This document shows, in pieces, positions 52,183 to 60,381 of a stretch of 64,000 bases of DNA. Position numbers and translations under genes: made by a program. The DNA lies in NCBI RefSeq assembly GCF_918698155.1, contig NZ_CAKKLX010000016.1, forward strand, positions 29,988-93,987. The letters run 5' to 3'. Below the pieces are notes generated by a model. It was given only the letters and a program-made list of their open reading frames with translations. It had not been told where the DNA came from and did not search any database. The stretch is from Roseomonas sp. CECT 9278. GTDB taxonomy: Bacteria; Pseudomonadota; Alphaproteobacteria; Acetobacterales; Acetobacteraceae. Each line of letters opens with the position of its first letter. The first letter of the stretch is position 1.

Positions 52183-52371
52183 ATGACCGATGACGAAGCA
52201 TTGGCCCGCGCCGCGGGGCTCGGCGACCCCTGGCGCGGCCGCGCCGCCGAGATCGCCGAGGCCATCGCCCATGCCCGCCGCCTGGCCACCGCCTTTCCCC
52301 GCCCCGCCGACGAAACCGCCGAACCCATGCCGGCCTTCGCCCTGGCCGCGCCGAAGGGCAGCCGCGCATGA
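52183..52371 (+). CDS. AtzG-like small subunit (62 aa)
   Basis: The 62-aa protein is acidic and helical, with EIAEAIAHARRLATAFPRPADETAEPMPAFAL, the AtzG-like/DUF4089 pattern (helix, then P-x-P-x-D-E-x-AEP-x-P-x-F). In Pseudomonas ADP, AtzG is a GatC-like partner needed for the amidase AtzE to fold. Here the stop overlaps the amidase ATG (ATGA), exactly that gene order. AAGGA at 52167-52171 is 11 bases from ATG 52183; a GTG at 52174 is too close to it. Easily lost in annotation because of its size. Confidence 0.8.
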   Translation: MTDDEALARAAGLGDPWRGRAAEIAEAIAHARRLATAFPRPADETAEPMPAFALAAPKGSRA

Positions 52372-53762
52372 CCGCGCCGGAAGACATGACGCTGGCCGAG
52401 GCCTCGGCCGCCATCCGCCGCAAGCGCCTCTCGCCCGTGGACTACCTCGATGCGTTGCGCGCGCGCTTCGATGCGCTGGAGCCGCGGCTGCACACCACGG
52501 TCCGCCCGCTGTGGGACGAGGCACGGGCCGAGGCGCAGAAGGCCACCCGCCGCATCGCGCGGTCCGGCCCGCGCTCGGCGATCGACGGGCTGCCGGTCGG
52601 CCTCAAGGACATCATCGACCTGGCGGGCCACCCCACCACCTGCCATTCGCGGCATCTGCTCGACAACACGAAGCAGGCGGATGCGGCGGTGGTGGCACGC
52701 CTGCGCGCCGCCGGCGCGGTCTTCCCGGCGAAGCTCGCGACGCATGAATTCGCCATCGGCGGGCCGGCCTTCGACCTGCCCTTCCCGCCGGCGCGCAACC
52801 CGTGGAACACGGCGCATCATCCTGGCGGGTCGTCGTCGGGATCGGGTTCGTCGGTCGGCGCGGGCATGCTGCCGGCGGCGCTGGGCACCGATACCGGCGG
52901 GTCGGTGCGCCACCCCGCCAGCCATTGCGGCATCGTCGGCATGAAGCCGACCTACGGCCTGGTCTCGCGCCGCGGCGTGTTCCCGCTGGCCTTCACGCTG
53001 GACCATGTCGGGCCCATGACGCGCGACGTGGCATCCAACGCGATGCTGCTCAATGCCATGGCCGGGCATGATCCGGCCGACCCCGGCAGCGCCGCCGTGC
53101 GGGCCGAGAACTACGCCCGCGCGCTGAAGAAGGGCCTCAAGGGCCTGACCATCGGCTTCGTGTGCCACTTCCACGAGACCGACCAGCCGGCCACCGCCGA
53201 GGTCGCCGCCGCCCTGGACGCCGCCGCGAGGCTGATGGCGCGGCAGGGTGCCAAGGTGAAGACCGTCACGCTGCCCCCGCTGGGCGACTTCGCCGGCGTC
53301 AACCGCGCCATCCTGCTGAGCGAGGCCGCCGCCATCCACGGCCGCTGGCTGCGCGAGGCGCCGGAGGGCTATGCGAACCTGACCCGCAAGCGGCTCGCCC
53401 CCGGCCTGTTCGTGCGCGCCGAGGACTACGTGAACGCCCAGCGCCGCCGCCGCGAACTGGTCGCGGCGGTCGAGGCCGCACTCGCCGAATGCGACCTGCT
53501 GCTGACCGCCAGCAGCATGGACCCCGCCTGCCGCATCGACGACCCCGAGGCCGTCGAGATCACCTATCCCCGCCAGGCCCGCACGCCCTTCAACGTCACC
53601 GGGCATCCCGCCCTGACGCTGATGTGCGGCCTGTCGCAGGCCGAGGGCCTGCCGCTGGCGCTGCAACTGGTGGGCCGCGGTTTCGCCGAGGCCACGATCT
53701 ACCGCGCCGCCGCCGCCTATGAGGCCGCGGCCCCGTGGAAGGACCGGCGGCCCGCGCTGTGA
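52368..53762 (+). CDS. Amidase-signature enzyme (AtzE/GatA-like)
   Basis: The 464-aa protein has the amidase Ser-cisSer-Lys triad: K80 in GLPVGLKDI, cis-Ser in HPGGSSSGSG (near S156), and nucleophile S179 in GTDTGGSVRHP. It hydrolyses amides; AtzE itself acts on 1-carboxybiuret in cyanuric-acid breakdown, and the adjacent AtzG-like gene supports that subgroup. No cyanuric-acid hydrolase (AtzD) or allophanate hydrolase (AtzF/H) gene is in this window. The next gene, a membrane glycosyltransferase, starts 22 bases later and is not obviously related. Confidence 0.88.
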   Translation: MTAPEDMTLAEASAAIRRKRLSPVDYLDALRARFDALEPRLHTTVRPLWDEARAEAQKATRRIARSGPRSAIDGLPVGLKDIIDLAGHPTTCHSRHLLDNTKQADAAVVARLRAAGAVFPAKLATHEFAIGGPAFDLPFPPARNPWNTAHHPGGSSSGSGSSVGAGMLPAALGTDTGGSVRHPASHCGIVGMKPTYGLVSRRGVFPLAFTLDHVGPMTRDVASNAMLLNAMAGHDPADPGSAAVRAENYARALKKGLKGLTIGFVCHFHETDQPATAEVAAALDAAARLMARQGAKVKTVTLPPLGDFAGVNRAILLSEAAAIHGRWLREAPEGYANLTRKRLAPGLFVRAEDYVNAQRRRRELVAAVEAALAECDLLLTASSMDPACRIDDPEAVEITYPRQARTPFNVTGHPALTLMCGLSQAEGLPLALQLVGRGFAEATIYRAAAAYEAAAPWKDRRPAL

Positions 53763-53784
53763 CCACGGCCACGGGGCGCCGCGC

Positions 53785-55344
53785 ATGAGCCCGGACGGCA
53801 CCACGCTGGCGGCGACGCGGCGCGCCCTGCCGCCCGCGCGGCTGCGTCGCGCGGTGCGCGGTGCCGCGGTGCCGGTCGTGCTGTTCGTCGCGGCGCTGCT
53901 GCTGCGCGCCTTCTCCTTCGCCCCCGCGGTGATCGACACCGACGAGGGGCTGTACATGCTCCAGGCGCGCGAATGGCTGGCGGGCAACTGGCCGCTGGTC
54001 GGCGTGTGGGACATGCACCCGGTCGGCGCGCCGGCGTTGTTCGCCACCATCATGTGGCTGCTCGGCGACGACATCTGGGTGCCGCGGCTGCTCGGCCTGC
54101 TGGGCACCTGGGCGACCGCCTGGGGCCTCTATGCGATCGTGCGCTTCGCCACGGCGCCGCCGGCGCTGGGGCTCGCGGCGGGCCTGCTGTACCTGGCCCA
54201 CGCCACGCTGCTGGGCGGCCTCGCCACCAATACCGAGGTGCTGTTCACGCCGCTGACCACCTGGTCGATGGCGCTTGGCCTGCGCGCGGCGCGCCGGGCG
54301 ATCGAGAACGGCGAGCCACCGCCCTTCGTCAAGGTGGTCGCGATGGGGCTGATGGTCGGCTTCGCCCTGGCGATCAAGCCGGTCACCTTCTTCGAGGGAT
54401 CGCTCGCCTGGCTGCTGCTGGTGGGCCCGGCCTTCTGGCGCGGCCTGCTGCCATGGACGCGCGTCGCGGCCTATGCGGCCGGCTATGCGGCGATCTGCGC
54501 GACGCCGACGCTGGCCTTCGCCGCGGCCTATTGGGTGCGCGGGGATTTCGAGGCCTTCCTGGTGGGGTCGTTCCTCGCGCCGATGCGCTATGCCGGCGCG
54601 CGCGTCGGCATGCTCGATGCCGGCCGCTACACGCTGATCGCGGCGATGATCCTGCTCTGGGCCTTCGTGCTGCTGGTGCCCGCGCTGTGGCGGCCGCGGG
54701 TGCGGCGCGGGCCGGTGGCGCTGCTGCGCCGCTTCTGCGTGGTCTGGTTCGCCTTCGCGACCTGCGCCGTGGTGATGCCGGGCATGTACTTCCAGCACTA
54801 CTACCTGATCTGGCTGCCGCCGCTGTCGCTGCTGGCGGCGCTCGGCGCGCGGCGGCTGGCGCGCGCGGCGCGTCCCGGGCTGGTGGTCGCGGCCTTCGCG
54901 CTGATCGTCGGCGGCGTCGCGGTCGATGCCTGGCGGTCCTCCACCGTGCCGCGGCTCTATGGCGCGATCGGCCTGACCGGTCCCGACCCGGTGCGCGAGG
55001 TCGCGGACGCGCTGCGGCGCGAGATCGAACCCGGCGATGCGGTCTGGGTGGTGAACTACCATCCCGCGCTGTACGTGCTGGCCGAGGCCGGGCTCGCCAC
55101 CCGCTACGCCTTCCCCGCGCAGCTGGTAGGCCCCTTCTGGAGCGTGACCGGCATCGACCCGAACGAGGAAGTGGCGCGCATCCTGTCCACCACGCCGCGC
55201 GCCATCGTCATCGACCGCGGCTGGTGGCCCAATGTCCGCCCGCGCATCGCCGCCATGATCGAGGAAGCGCTGGCCGAGAACTACGACCTCGCGGCCGTGG
55301 CCTGGGAGGAACGCGGGCCGGTCGAGGTCTGGCGCCTGCGCTGA
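53785..55344 (+). CDS. ArnT/PMT-like membrane glycosyltransferase (GT39/GT83)
   Basis: This 519-aa protein has about eleven hydrophobic helices. Its first periplasmic loop has the acidic motif DTDEGLYMLQAREWLAGNWP and GVWDMHPVGAPALF, typical of lipid-linked sugar transferases, and the C-terminal periplasmic domain ends in GPVEVWRLR. It would move a sugar from polyprenyl phosphate to a surface acceptor; the acceptor is unknown. The start ATG 53785 follows from the hydrophilic N-terminus; upstream extension is Arg-rich and overlaps the amidase end. Confidence 0.82.
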   Translation: MSPDGTTLAATRRALPPARLRRAVRGAAVPVVLFVAALLLRAFSFAPAVIDTDEGLYMLQAREWLAGNWPLVGVWDMHPVGAPALFATIMWLLGDDIWVPRLLGLLGTWATAWGLYAIVRFATAPPALGLAAGLLYLAHATLLGGLATNTEVLFTPLTTWSMALGLRAARRAIENGEPPPFVKVVAMGLMVGFALAIKPVTFFEGSLAWLLLVGPAFWRGLLPWTRVAAYAAGYAAICATPTLAFAAAYWVRGDFEAFLVGSFLAPMRYAGARVGMLDAGRYTLIAAMILLWAFVLLVPALWRPRVRRGPVALLRRFCVVWFAFATCAVVMPGMYFQHYYLIWLPPLSLLAALGARRLARAARPGLVVAAFALIVGGVAVDAWRSSTVPRLYGAIGLTGPDPVREVADALRREIEPGDAVWVVNYHPALYVLAEAGLATRYAFPAQLVGPFWSVTGIDPNEEVARILSTTPRAIVIDRGWWPNVRPRIAAMIEEALAENYDLAAVAWEERGPVEVWRLR

Positions 55345-55392
55345 TCCCTGGTCGCCGGCGGCAATCGGCTTGTTCCTGGTCGTCCTTCGGAC

Positions 55393-55417
55393 GGCGGGCG
55401 GCGGGCATCCGCCCGCC
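55393..55417 (+). terminator. Hairpin after the glycosyltransferase gene
   Basis: Arms GGCGGGCGG (55393-55401) and CCGCCCGCC (55409-55417) with a seven-base loop lie 48 bases past the stop, followed by TTGCCTT, in the gap between convergent genes. It is a weak intrinsic terminator for the plus strand. Confidence 0.45.
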
Positions 55418-55519
55418 TTGCCTTCGCGCCATGGATGTTGCGCCCTGGGCCGCTGGTGGTCTGGGCGCGGTCGCGCTTCGCGCTCGCGCACGATCCGAAG
55501 CGGGCGGCCGCGTCATGGT

Positions 55520-56653
55520 TCAGCGTGGCGCGCGGTCCGCCAGCCCCACGCCCAGCGCCGCCACTGACAGCGCCAGGCCCGCGGCGAAGACCGCCGCATG
55601 GCTCTCCCCGGTCGCGCCGAACAGCGCGGCCATCGCGAAGCCCGTCGCCGCCTGCGCCACCGCGAAGCCGGCGGTCACGCGCACCCACAGCACGCCGGCC
55701 TCGGCCCCCGCCCTTTCGCGCGCCGCCGCCAGCGCGACCGACGTCACGCCCACCGCCGCCGCGCCGGACAGCACCGCGGACGCGACCAACCCCGCCACGC
55801 CCGGCACCAGCGCGCCGCCCAGCGCCGCCACCTGCGCCGCCAGCGCCACCACCATCGCGCGCCGCCCGCCCAGCCGGTCCGCCAGCGCCCCGCCGCCCAG
55901 CCCGCCCGCCAGGCCGCCGGCGCCGAACAGCACCCACATCCAGCCGCCGGCCGCGACGCCCAGCCCGTGCCCGCGCGCGGCCAGGTCCGCCAGGTACACC
56001 ATCGGCGGCACCAGCCCGGCGCCCGACAGCGCATAGGCCACCACCAGCGCGGCCGCCGCCGGCACCGCCGCCTGGTCGCGCCGCGCCAGCATGGCGGGGG
56101 GTATCGGCCAGGACCGCCGCGCCAGCGCCCACAGCAGGATCGTCGCGCCCGACAGGCCCGCCCATGCCGCGACCACGCCCTGCGTGACCAGCGCCGGCAC
56201 CATCAGCCCGCCCAGCATGATCCCGGCCGCCACGCCCATCAGCACTACGCCGCCCGCCAGGCCACGCCGTTGCGGCGCCACCACGGCCTGCACCGCCGGA
56301 CCCGCGAGCCCCATGAGCACGCCGCCCGCCACGCCTGCCAGGCCTCGCCACAGCGCCAGCCACGCCAGCCCGCCATTCCAGGCGCAGCAGGCCGCCGCCA
56401 GCGCCGCCAGCGCCATCCCGGCATCGAGCGCGCGCGGCACCGTCACGGCGCGCGCCACCGACCGCGCCAGCAGCGCCCCCGCCAGGTAGCCAGTGAGGTT
56501 GACGGCGCCGAGCAGCCCCGCCCCCGCGCCATCGACCCAGCCCGCCGCCACCAGGGCCGGGAACAACGGCACATAGGCGAAGCGGGCCAGCCCGATCCCC
56601 GAACAGGTCGCGGCGGCGCCAGCCAGCGCCACCTTCGGCACCGCGCGCGTCAC
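55520..56653 (-). CDS. YbfB/YjiJ-family MFS transporter
   Basis: The 377-aa membrane protein has about twelve helices. Its N-terminus GIGLARFAYVPLFPALVAAGW is the sequence typical of the YbfB/YjiJ branch (DUF1228), with function unknown though some members export small hydrophobic compounds. It starts at a GTG and converges with the glycosyltransferase gene. No neighbour suggests a substrate. Confidence 0.85.
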   Translation of the reverse strand: MTRAVPKVALAGAAATCSGIGLARFAYVPLFPALVAAGWVDGAGAGLLGAVNLTGYLAGALLARSVARAVTVPRALDAGMALAALAAACCAWNGGLAWLALWRGLAGVAGGVLMGLAGPAVQAVVAPQRRGLAGGVVLMGVAAGIMLGGLMVPALVTQGVVAAWAGLSGATILLWALARRSWPIPPAMLARRDQAAVPAAAALVVAYALSGAGLVPPMVYLADLAARGHGLGVAAGGWMWVLFGAGGLAGGLGGGALADRLGGRRAMVVALAAQVAALGGALVPGVAGLVASAVLSGAAAVGVTSVALAAARERAGAEAGVLWVRVTAGFAVAQAATGFAMAALFGATGESHAAVFAAGLALSVAALGVGLADRAPR

Positions 56654-56740
56654 CGGCCACCCATGGGGCGCGGCGCGGTGTCCGCCGGTGGCGTGCGCCG
56701 GCCCGTCGCCGGCCCCGCAGGACCGGCGCGCCGGCCGGGG

Positions 56741-57013
56741 TCAGTGCTCCAGTCGCGCGGCGCGGATGGCGCGGCGCAGGCGGGCCACGCCCGATCGCGG
56801 GTTCCCGTTCTCGCACAGCCGCAACCCGTCCTCCGCCAGGCTGCGCGCCGGTTCGGTCCGCGCGCCGGGCATCGGCGCCAGGCGCTGCGCCAGTTCACGG
56901 CAATAGTCGGGGCTGTCGGTCGTGACGCGCGCCACGGGTTCCGCGCCCGTCGCGAACACGGGCGCGGCGACCACCAGCGCGAGGATCGGCAGGCGCAGCA
57001 TGTCGCATACCAT
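56741..57013 (-). CDS. Small periplasmic protein of unknown function
   Basis: The 90-aa product has a signal peptide (MLRLPILALVVAAPVFATGA) and a short mature part with two cysteines (DYCRELAQRL and LRLCENG) separated by a charged helix. It lies directly downstream of a sensor kinase gene on the same strand, a position often held by periplasmic co-sensors, but no function can be assigned. Start is either 57013 (MVCDML) or 57001 (MLRLP); neither has a good ribosome site. The longer open frame runs into the kinase gene and is not protein-like. Confidence 0.6.
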   Translation of the reverse strand: MVCDMLRLPILALVVAAPVFATGAEPVARVTTDSPDYCRELAQRLAPMPGARTEPARSLAEDGLRLCENGNPRSGVARLRRAIRAARLEH

Positions 57014-57059
57014 CGCAAAGCCGATCTCGCCGGCCGGTGGCCACGCCATGACCTCGCGG

Positions 57060-58502
57060 TCATGCGACGCCCAGGCGGATCGTCGCGCGCAGGCCGCGCA
57101 CCGGCGCACCGGGCGATGCGTCCTCGAGGAACAGGTCGCCGCCATGCAGGTGCGCCACCGCGCGCACCAGCGACAGGCCAAGCCCCGACCCCGGCGTGCC
57201 GCGCGACGCATCGGCGCGAAAGAAGCGTTCCCCGGCGCGGGCCCGGTCGGTCGCCGACAGGCCGGGGCCGGTATCCTCGACCACGATGTCGATGCGCTCG
57301 CGCGCCGGCGCGCGCGCGCTGATCCGCACGCTGCCGCCGGAGGGCGTGAACTTCAGCGCATTGTCGATCAGGTTGCCCACCGCCTGCGCCAGCAGGTCGC
57401 GGTCGCCCACCACATCGAGCCGGACCGGCAGGTCCACCGCGATCGACTGGCCGCCGGTCTCGGCCACCGCGCCGTAGAATTCCGCGACATCGGCCAGCAC
57501 CGGCACCAGGTCGAGCGGCGCGAAGGCGGCGCGGCGCGCGCCCGCCTCGGCCTCGGCGATGCGCAGCAGCGCGCCGAACACGCGGGTGATGTGATCGAGG
57601 TCGGCGATGCCCTGTTCCATCGCGGCGCGCAGCGTCTCGGCGTCGGTCTGCTCGCCCAGCGCCTCCTCCAGCTTGGCCCGCGCGCGCGCGATCGGCGTGC
57701 GCAGGTCGTGCGCGATGGAATCCGACACGCCGCGCACGCCGGCCATCAGCCGGTCGATGCGTTCCAGCATGTCGTTCATGCTGCCGCCCAGCCGGTCGAA
57801 CTCGTCGGCGCGCTGGGAAATCGGCACGCGGCGCGACAGGTCCCCCGCCGCGATCGCCTGCGCGGTCAGCGCGGCCGGGCGCAGCCGCATCTCGACGGCG
57901 CGGCGCAGCACTGCGGCACCCAGCAGCGCGAAGGCCGCCGCCGCGACCGCCGCCCAGGCGATGCCCTCGGCCAGCAGCGTGCGCAGCTTCTGCTTCTCCG
58001 CCACGTCGCGCCCGACCACCAGGCTGTAGCGTTCGCCGAGCTCGATCGCATAGAGCCGTGCCTCGATCTGCGCGCCTTCGCGCTGCACCGTGCCGAAGGT
58101 CCAGGTCGCCTCGGGCGGCAGGCCGGGCGGCCAGCGGTCGAGATTGCCCGCAAGGCGCGCGTCATTGGCATCGAGCAGCAGGTAGATTGCCGTGCCCTCG
58201 ACATCGGAAGCGAGGCGGTCGGCGATCGCCTCGCTCACCGCGCCGGGGCCGCCCTCGCGCCAGCGTTCGATCAGGCCCAGCGCATCGGTGCGCACCGCGG
58301 CATCGGTCTGGCGGTCGAGCGAGCCGGCGGTGGCGTACCACAGCACCAGCGCGAACAGCGCCGAGGCACCGATGAAGATGACCGCGAACAGCAGCGCGAA
58401 GCGGAAGCCGGCGCTGCGCATGAAGCGCAGCATGCCCTCCCAGCGGCCGACCGCCTCGCCGCGTGGGAAGGCGGGGGGCGGGGTGACGACGCCCTCAGGC
58501 AC
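57060..58502 (-). CDS. Sensor histidine kinase (HAMP-HisKA-HATPase)
   Basis: The 480-aa protein has two transmembrane helices (residues ~34-57 and ~181-201) around a ~120-residue periplasmic sensor, HAMP (MRLRPAALTAQ), phospho-His H265 in DSIAHDLRTP, and an ATPase domain with NLIDNALKF, DTGPGLS and GSGLGLSL. It should phosphorylate the adjacent OmpR-type regulator. The GTG at 58502 is the longest start; an ATG at 58433 (MLRFMRSAGF) is also plausible. The genes are 24 bases apart, and a DegP-type protease gene lies upstream, which suggests envelope-stress sensing. Confidence 0.9.
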   Translation of the reverse strand: MPEGVVTPPPAFPRGEAVGRWEGMLRFMRSAGFRFALLFAVIFIGASALFALVLWYATAGSLDRQTDAAVRTDALGLIERWREGGPGAVSEAIADRLASDVEGTAIYLLLDANDARLAGNLDRWPPGLPPEATWTFGTVQREGAQIEARLYAIELGERYSLVVGRDVAEKQKLRTLLAEGIAWAAVAAAAFALLGAAVLRRAVEMRLRPAALTAQAIAAGDLSRRVPISQRADEFDRLGGSMNDMLERIDRLMAGVRGVSDSIAHDLRTPIARARAKLEEALGEQTDAETLRAAMEQGIADLDHITRVFGALLRIAEAEAGARRAAFAPLDLVPVLADVAEFYGAVAETGGQSIAVDLPVRLDVVGDRDLLAQAVGNLIDNALKFTPSGGSVRISARAPARERIDIVVEDTGPGLSATDRARAGERFFRADASRGTPGSGLGLSLVRAVAHLHGGDLFLEDASPGAPVRGLRATIRLGVA

Positions 58503-58526
58503 CGTGCGCGGGGTGGCCCCGCATCC

Positions 58527-59207
58527 TCACGCCTCGGCGCGGATCATGTAGCCGGCGTTGCGCACGGTGTGGATCAGGGGCCTGTCGAAGCCCTTGTCGA
58601 TCTTCTGCCGCAGCCGGCTGACATGCACGTCGATCACGTTGGTCTGCGGGTCGAAATGGTAGTCCCAGACCTTCTCGAGCAGCATGGTGCGCGTCACCAC
58701 CTGGCCGGCATGGCGCAGCAGGTGTTCGAGCAGGCGGAACTCGCGCGGCTGGATCTCGATGCGCTTGCCCGCGCGCGTGACGGACCGGGCCAGCAGATCC
58801 ATCTCGAGATCGGCGATCCTGAGGCGTGTGGCCGGCGCATCCATGGTCGGGCGGCGCGCCAGCACCTCGACGCGCGCGAGCAGTTCGGCGAAGGCGAAGG
58901 GCTTGACCAGGTAGTCGTCGCCGCCGGCCTTCAGCCCCTTCACCCGTTCATCGACGGCGCTCAGCGCCGACAGGAACAGCACCGGCGTGCGGTTGCCCTG
59001 CGCGCGCAGCGTCTCGACCAGCCGGACCCCGTCCACGCCGCCGGGCAGCATGCGATCCAGCACCAGGATGTCGAAGGGCTCCGACGCCGCGAGGAACAGC
59101 CCGTCGCGCCCATTGCCGGCGTGCTCGACATTGTGCCCGGCCTCGGCCAGGCCCTTGCGGACGAAGCGCGCGACCTCGGCATCGTCCTCGACCAGCAGGA
59201 TTCGCAT
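58527..59207 (-). CDS. OmpR-family response regulator
   Basis: The 226-aa protein has a receiver domain with acidic VEDDAE, phospho-acceptor D51 in LVLDRMLPGGVDG (one extra Gly compared with most) and K102 in YLVKPF, then a winged-helix DNA-binding domain ending HTVRNAGYMIRAEA. It should be phosphorylated by the kinase encoded 24 bases downstream. ATG 59207 is preferred to the GTG at 59210. The DegP-type protease gene upstream is a likely target because it lies next to it. Confidence 0.92.
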   Translation of the reverse strand: MRILLVEDDAEVARFVRKGLAEAGHNVEHAGNGRDGLFLAASEPFDILVLDRMLPGGVDGVRLVETLRAQGNRTPVLFLSALSAVDERVKGLKAGGDDYLVKPFAFAELLARVEVLARRPTMDAPATRLRIADLEMDLLARSVTRAGKRIEIQPREFRLLEHLLRHAGQVVTRTMLLEKVWDYHFDPQTNVIDVHVSRLRQKIDKGFDRPLIHTVRNAGYMIRAEA

Positions 59208-59295
59208 CACGTGTTTCCAGGCCTGCGTCGCGCCCGGGGCGGACGCGCCGGGCGCAGACTACCGCGCGGCGCGTGAAAGGCGAATGGCCGGGCCT

Positions 59296-60381
59296 TCACC
59301 CTTCGCCGGGGCGCCGGCCGATCTGCACCGCGATCTCCTGGTTGCGCCCGGCGCGCTGCAGCGTCAGGCGCACCGTCTCCCCGGGCGGCAGCACCGCCAC
59401 GCCGCGCACCAGCGCGCGGGAGGTGGTGACCGCCTCGCCGTTCAGCGCCGTCACCAAATCGCCCTGGCGCAGGCCGGCGCGCGCGGCGGGGCTGCCGCGC
59501 TCGACGCCCATGATCAGCGCGCCGCGCTGGCGGCGGCCCTGTTCCTCGGCGTCGGAGACCGACACGCCGAGCCAGCCGCGATCGACCCGCCCGCCGCGCA
59601 ACAGCGCCTCGATGACCGGGCGCGCCAGGTCGGAGGGCACCGCGAAGCCGATGCCGGCCGAGGCGCCCGAGGGCGAGTAGATGGCCGTGTTGATGCCGAT
59701 CACCTCGCCCTGCATGCTGAACAGCGGCCCGCCGGAATTGCCCGGGTTGATCGGCGCGTCGGTCTGGATGAAGTCGTCGAAGGGGCCGGCGCCGATGTCG
59801 CGCCCGCGCGCCGAGATGATCCCGCTGGTGACCGACCCGCCCAGGCCGAACGGATTGCCCGCCGCCATCACCCATTGCCCGACCCGCATGGTACCGGATG
59901 CACCGAGCGAGACGGCCGCCAGCGGCGCGCGCGGCGTGATCCGCAGCAGCGCGATGTCGGTCAGTTCATCCGCGCCGATCACCCGCGCCACGTAGTCGGT
60001 GCCGTCCTGCGTGGTGACCGTCACGCGCGTGGCGTTGCCGACCACGTGCCCATTGGTGACGACGATGCCGGAGGGTTCGATGATGAAGCCCGACCCCGCG
60101 CCCTGCACCAATTGCCCGCGGCGGCCGCGTTCGACCGGCCCGCCGCGCTGGTCGCCGGCACCTTCGCGGCTGGTCACCTGGATGCTGACGACGGCCGGCA
60201 GCACGCGTTCGGCCAGGTCGGCGAAGTCGGGCAGGCCGCGCTGTGCGGCGGCGGGCTGCGCGCAGGCTGCCAGGGCGGCCGGCAGCAGCAGCGCGAGGCG
60301 GCGCGGCAGGGCGGGCGAATCGGGCGTGGTCGGGCGGAGGGTCACGCCCGGCAATCTGCGCTTGCGGCCCGGCCCGTTCAA
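59296..60381 (-). CDS. DegP/HtrA-type periplasmic serine protease
   Basis: The 361-aa protein has the trypsin-like triad H112 (TNGHVVG), D142 (TDIALL) and S216 (NPGNSGGP), then one PDZ domain (residues ~270-355, RGWLGVSVSD ... GSPAARAGLRQGDLV). It degrades misfolded periplasmic proteins. The N-terminus has a signal with lipobox LAAC (C40), so it may be a membrane-anchored lipoprotein. The TTG at 60381 overlaps the HrpB stop; a GTG at 60345 would shorten the n-region only. It is shorter than E. coli DegP because it has one PDZ. Confidence 0.87.
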   Translation of the reverse strand: MNGPGRKRRLPGVTLRPTTPDSPALPRRLALLLPAALAACAQPAAAQRGLPDFADLAERVLPAVVSIQVTSREGAGDQRGGPVERGRRGQLVQGAGSGFIIEPSGIVVTNGHVVGNATRVTVTTQDGTDYVARVIGADELTDIALLRITPRAPLAAVSLGASGTMRVGQWVMAAGNPFGLGGSVTSGIISARGRDIGAGPFDDFIQTDAPINPGNSGGPLFSMQGEVIGINTAIYSPSGASAGIGFAVPSDLARPVIEALLRGGRVDRGWLGVSVSDAEEQGRRQRGALIMGVERGSPAARAGLRQGDLVTALNGEAVTTSRALVRGVAVLPPGETVRLTLQRAGRNQEIAVQIGRRPGEG

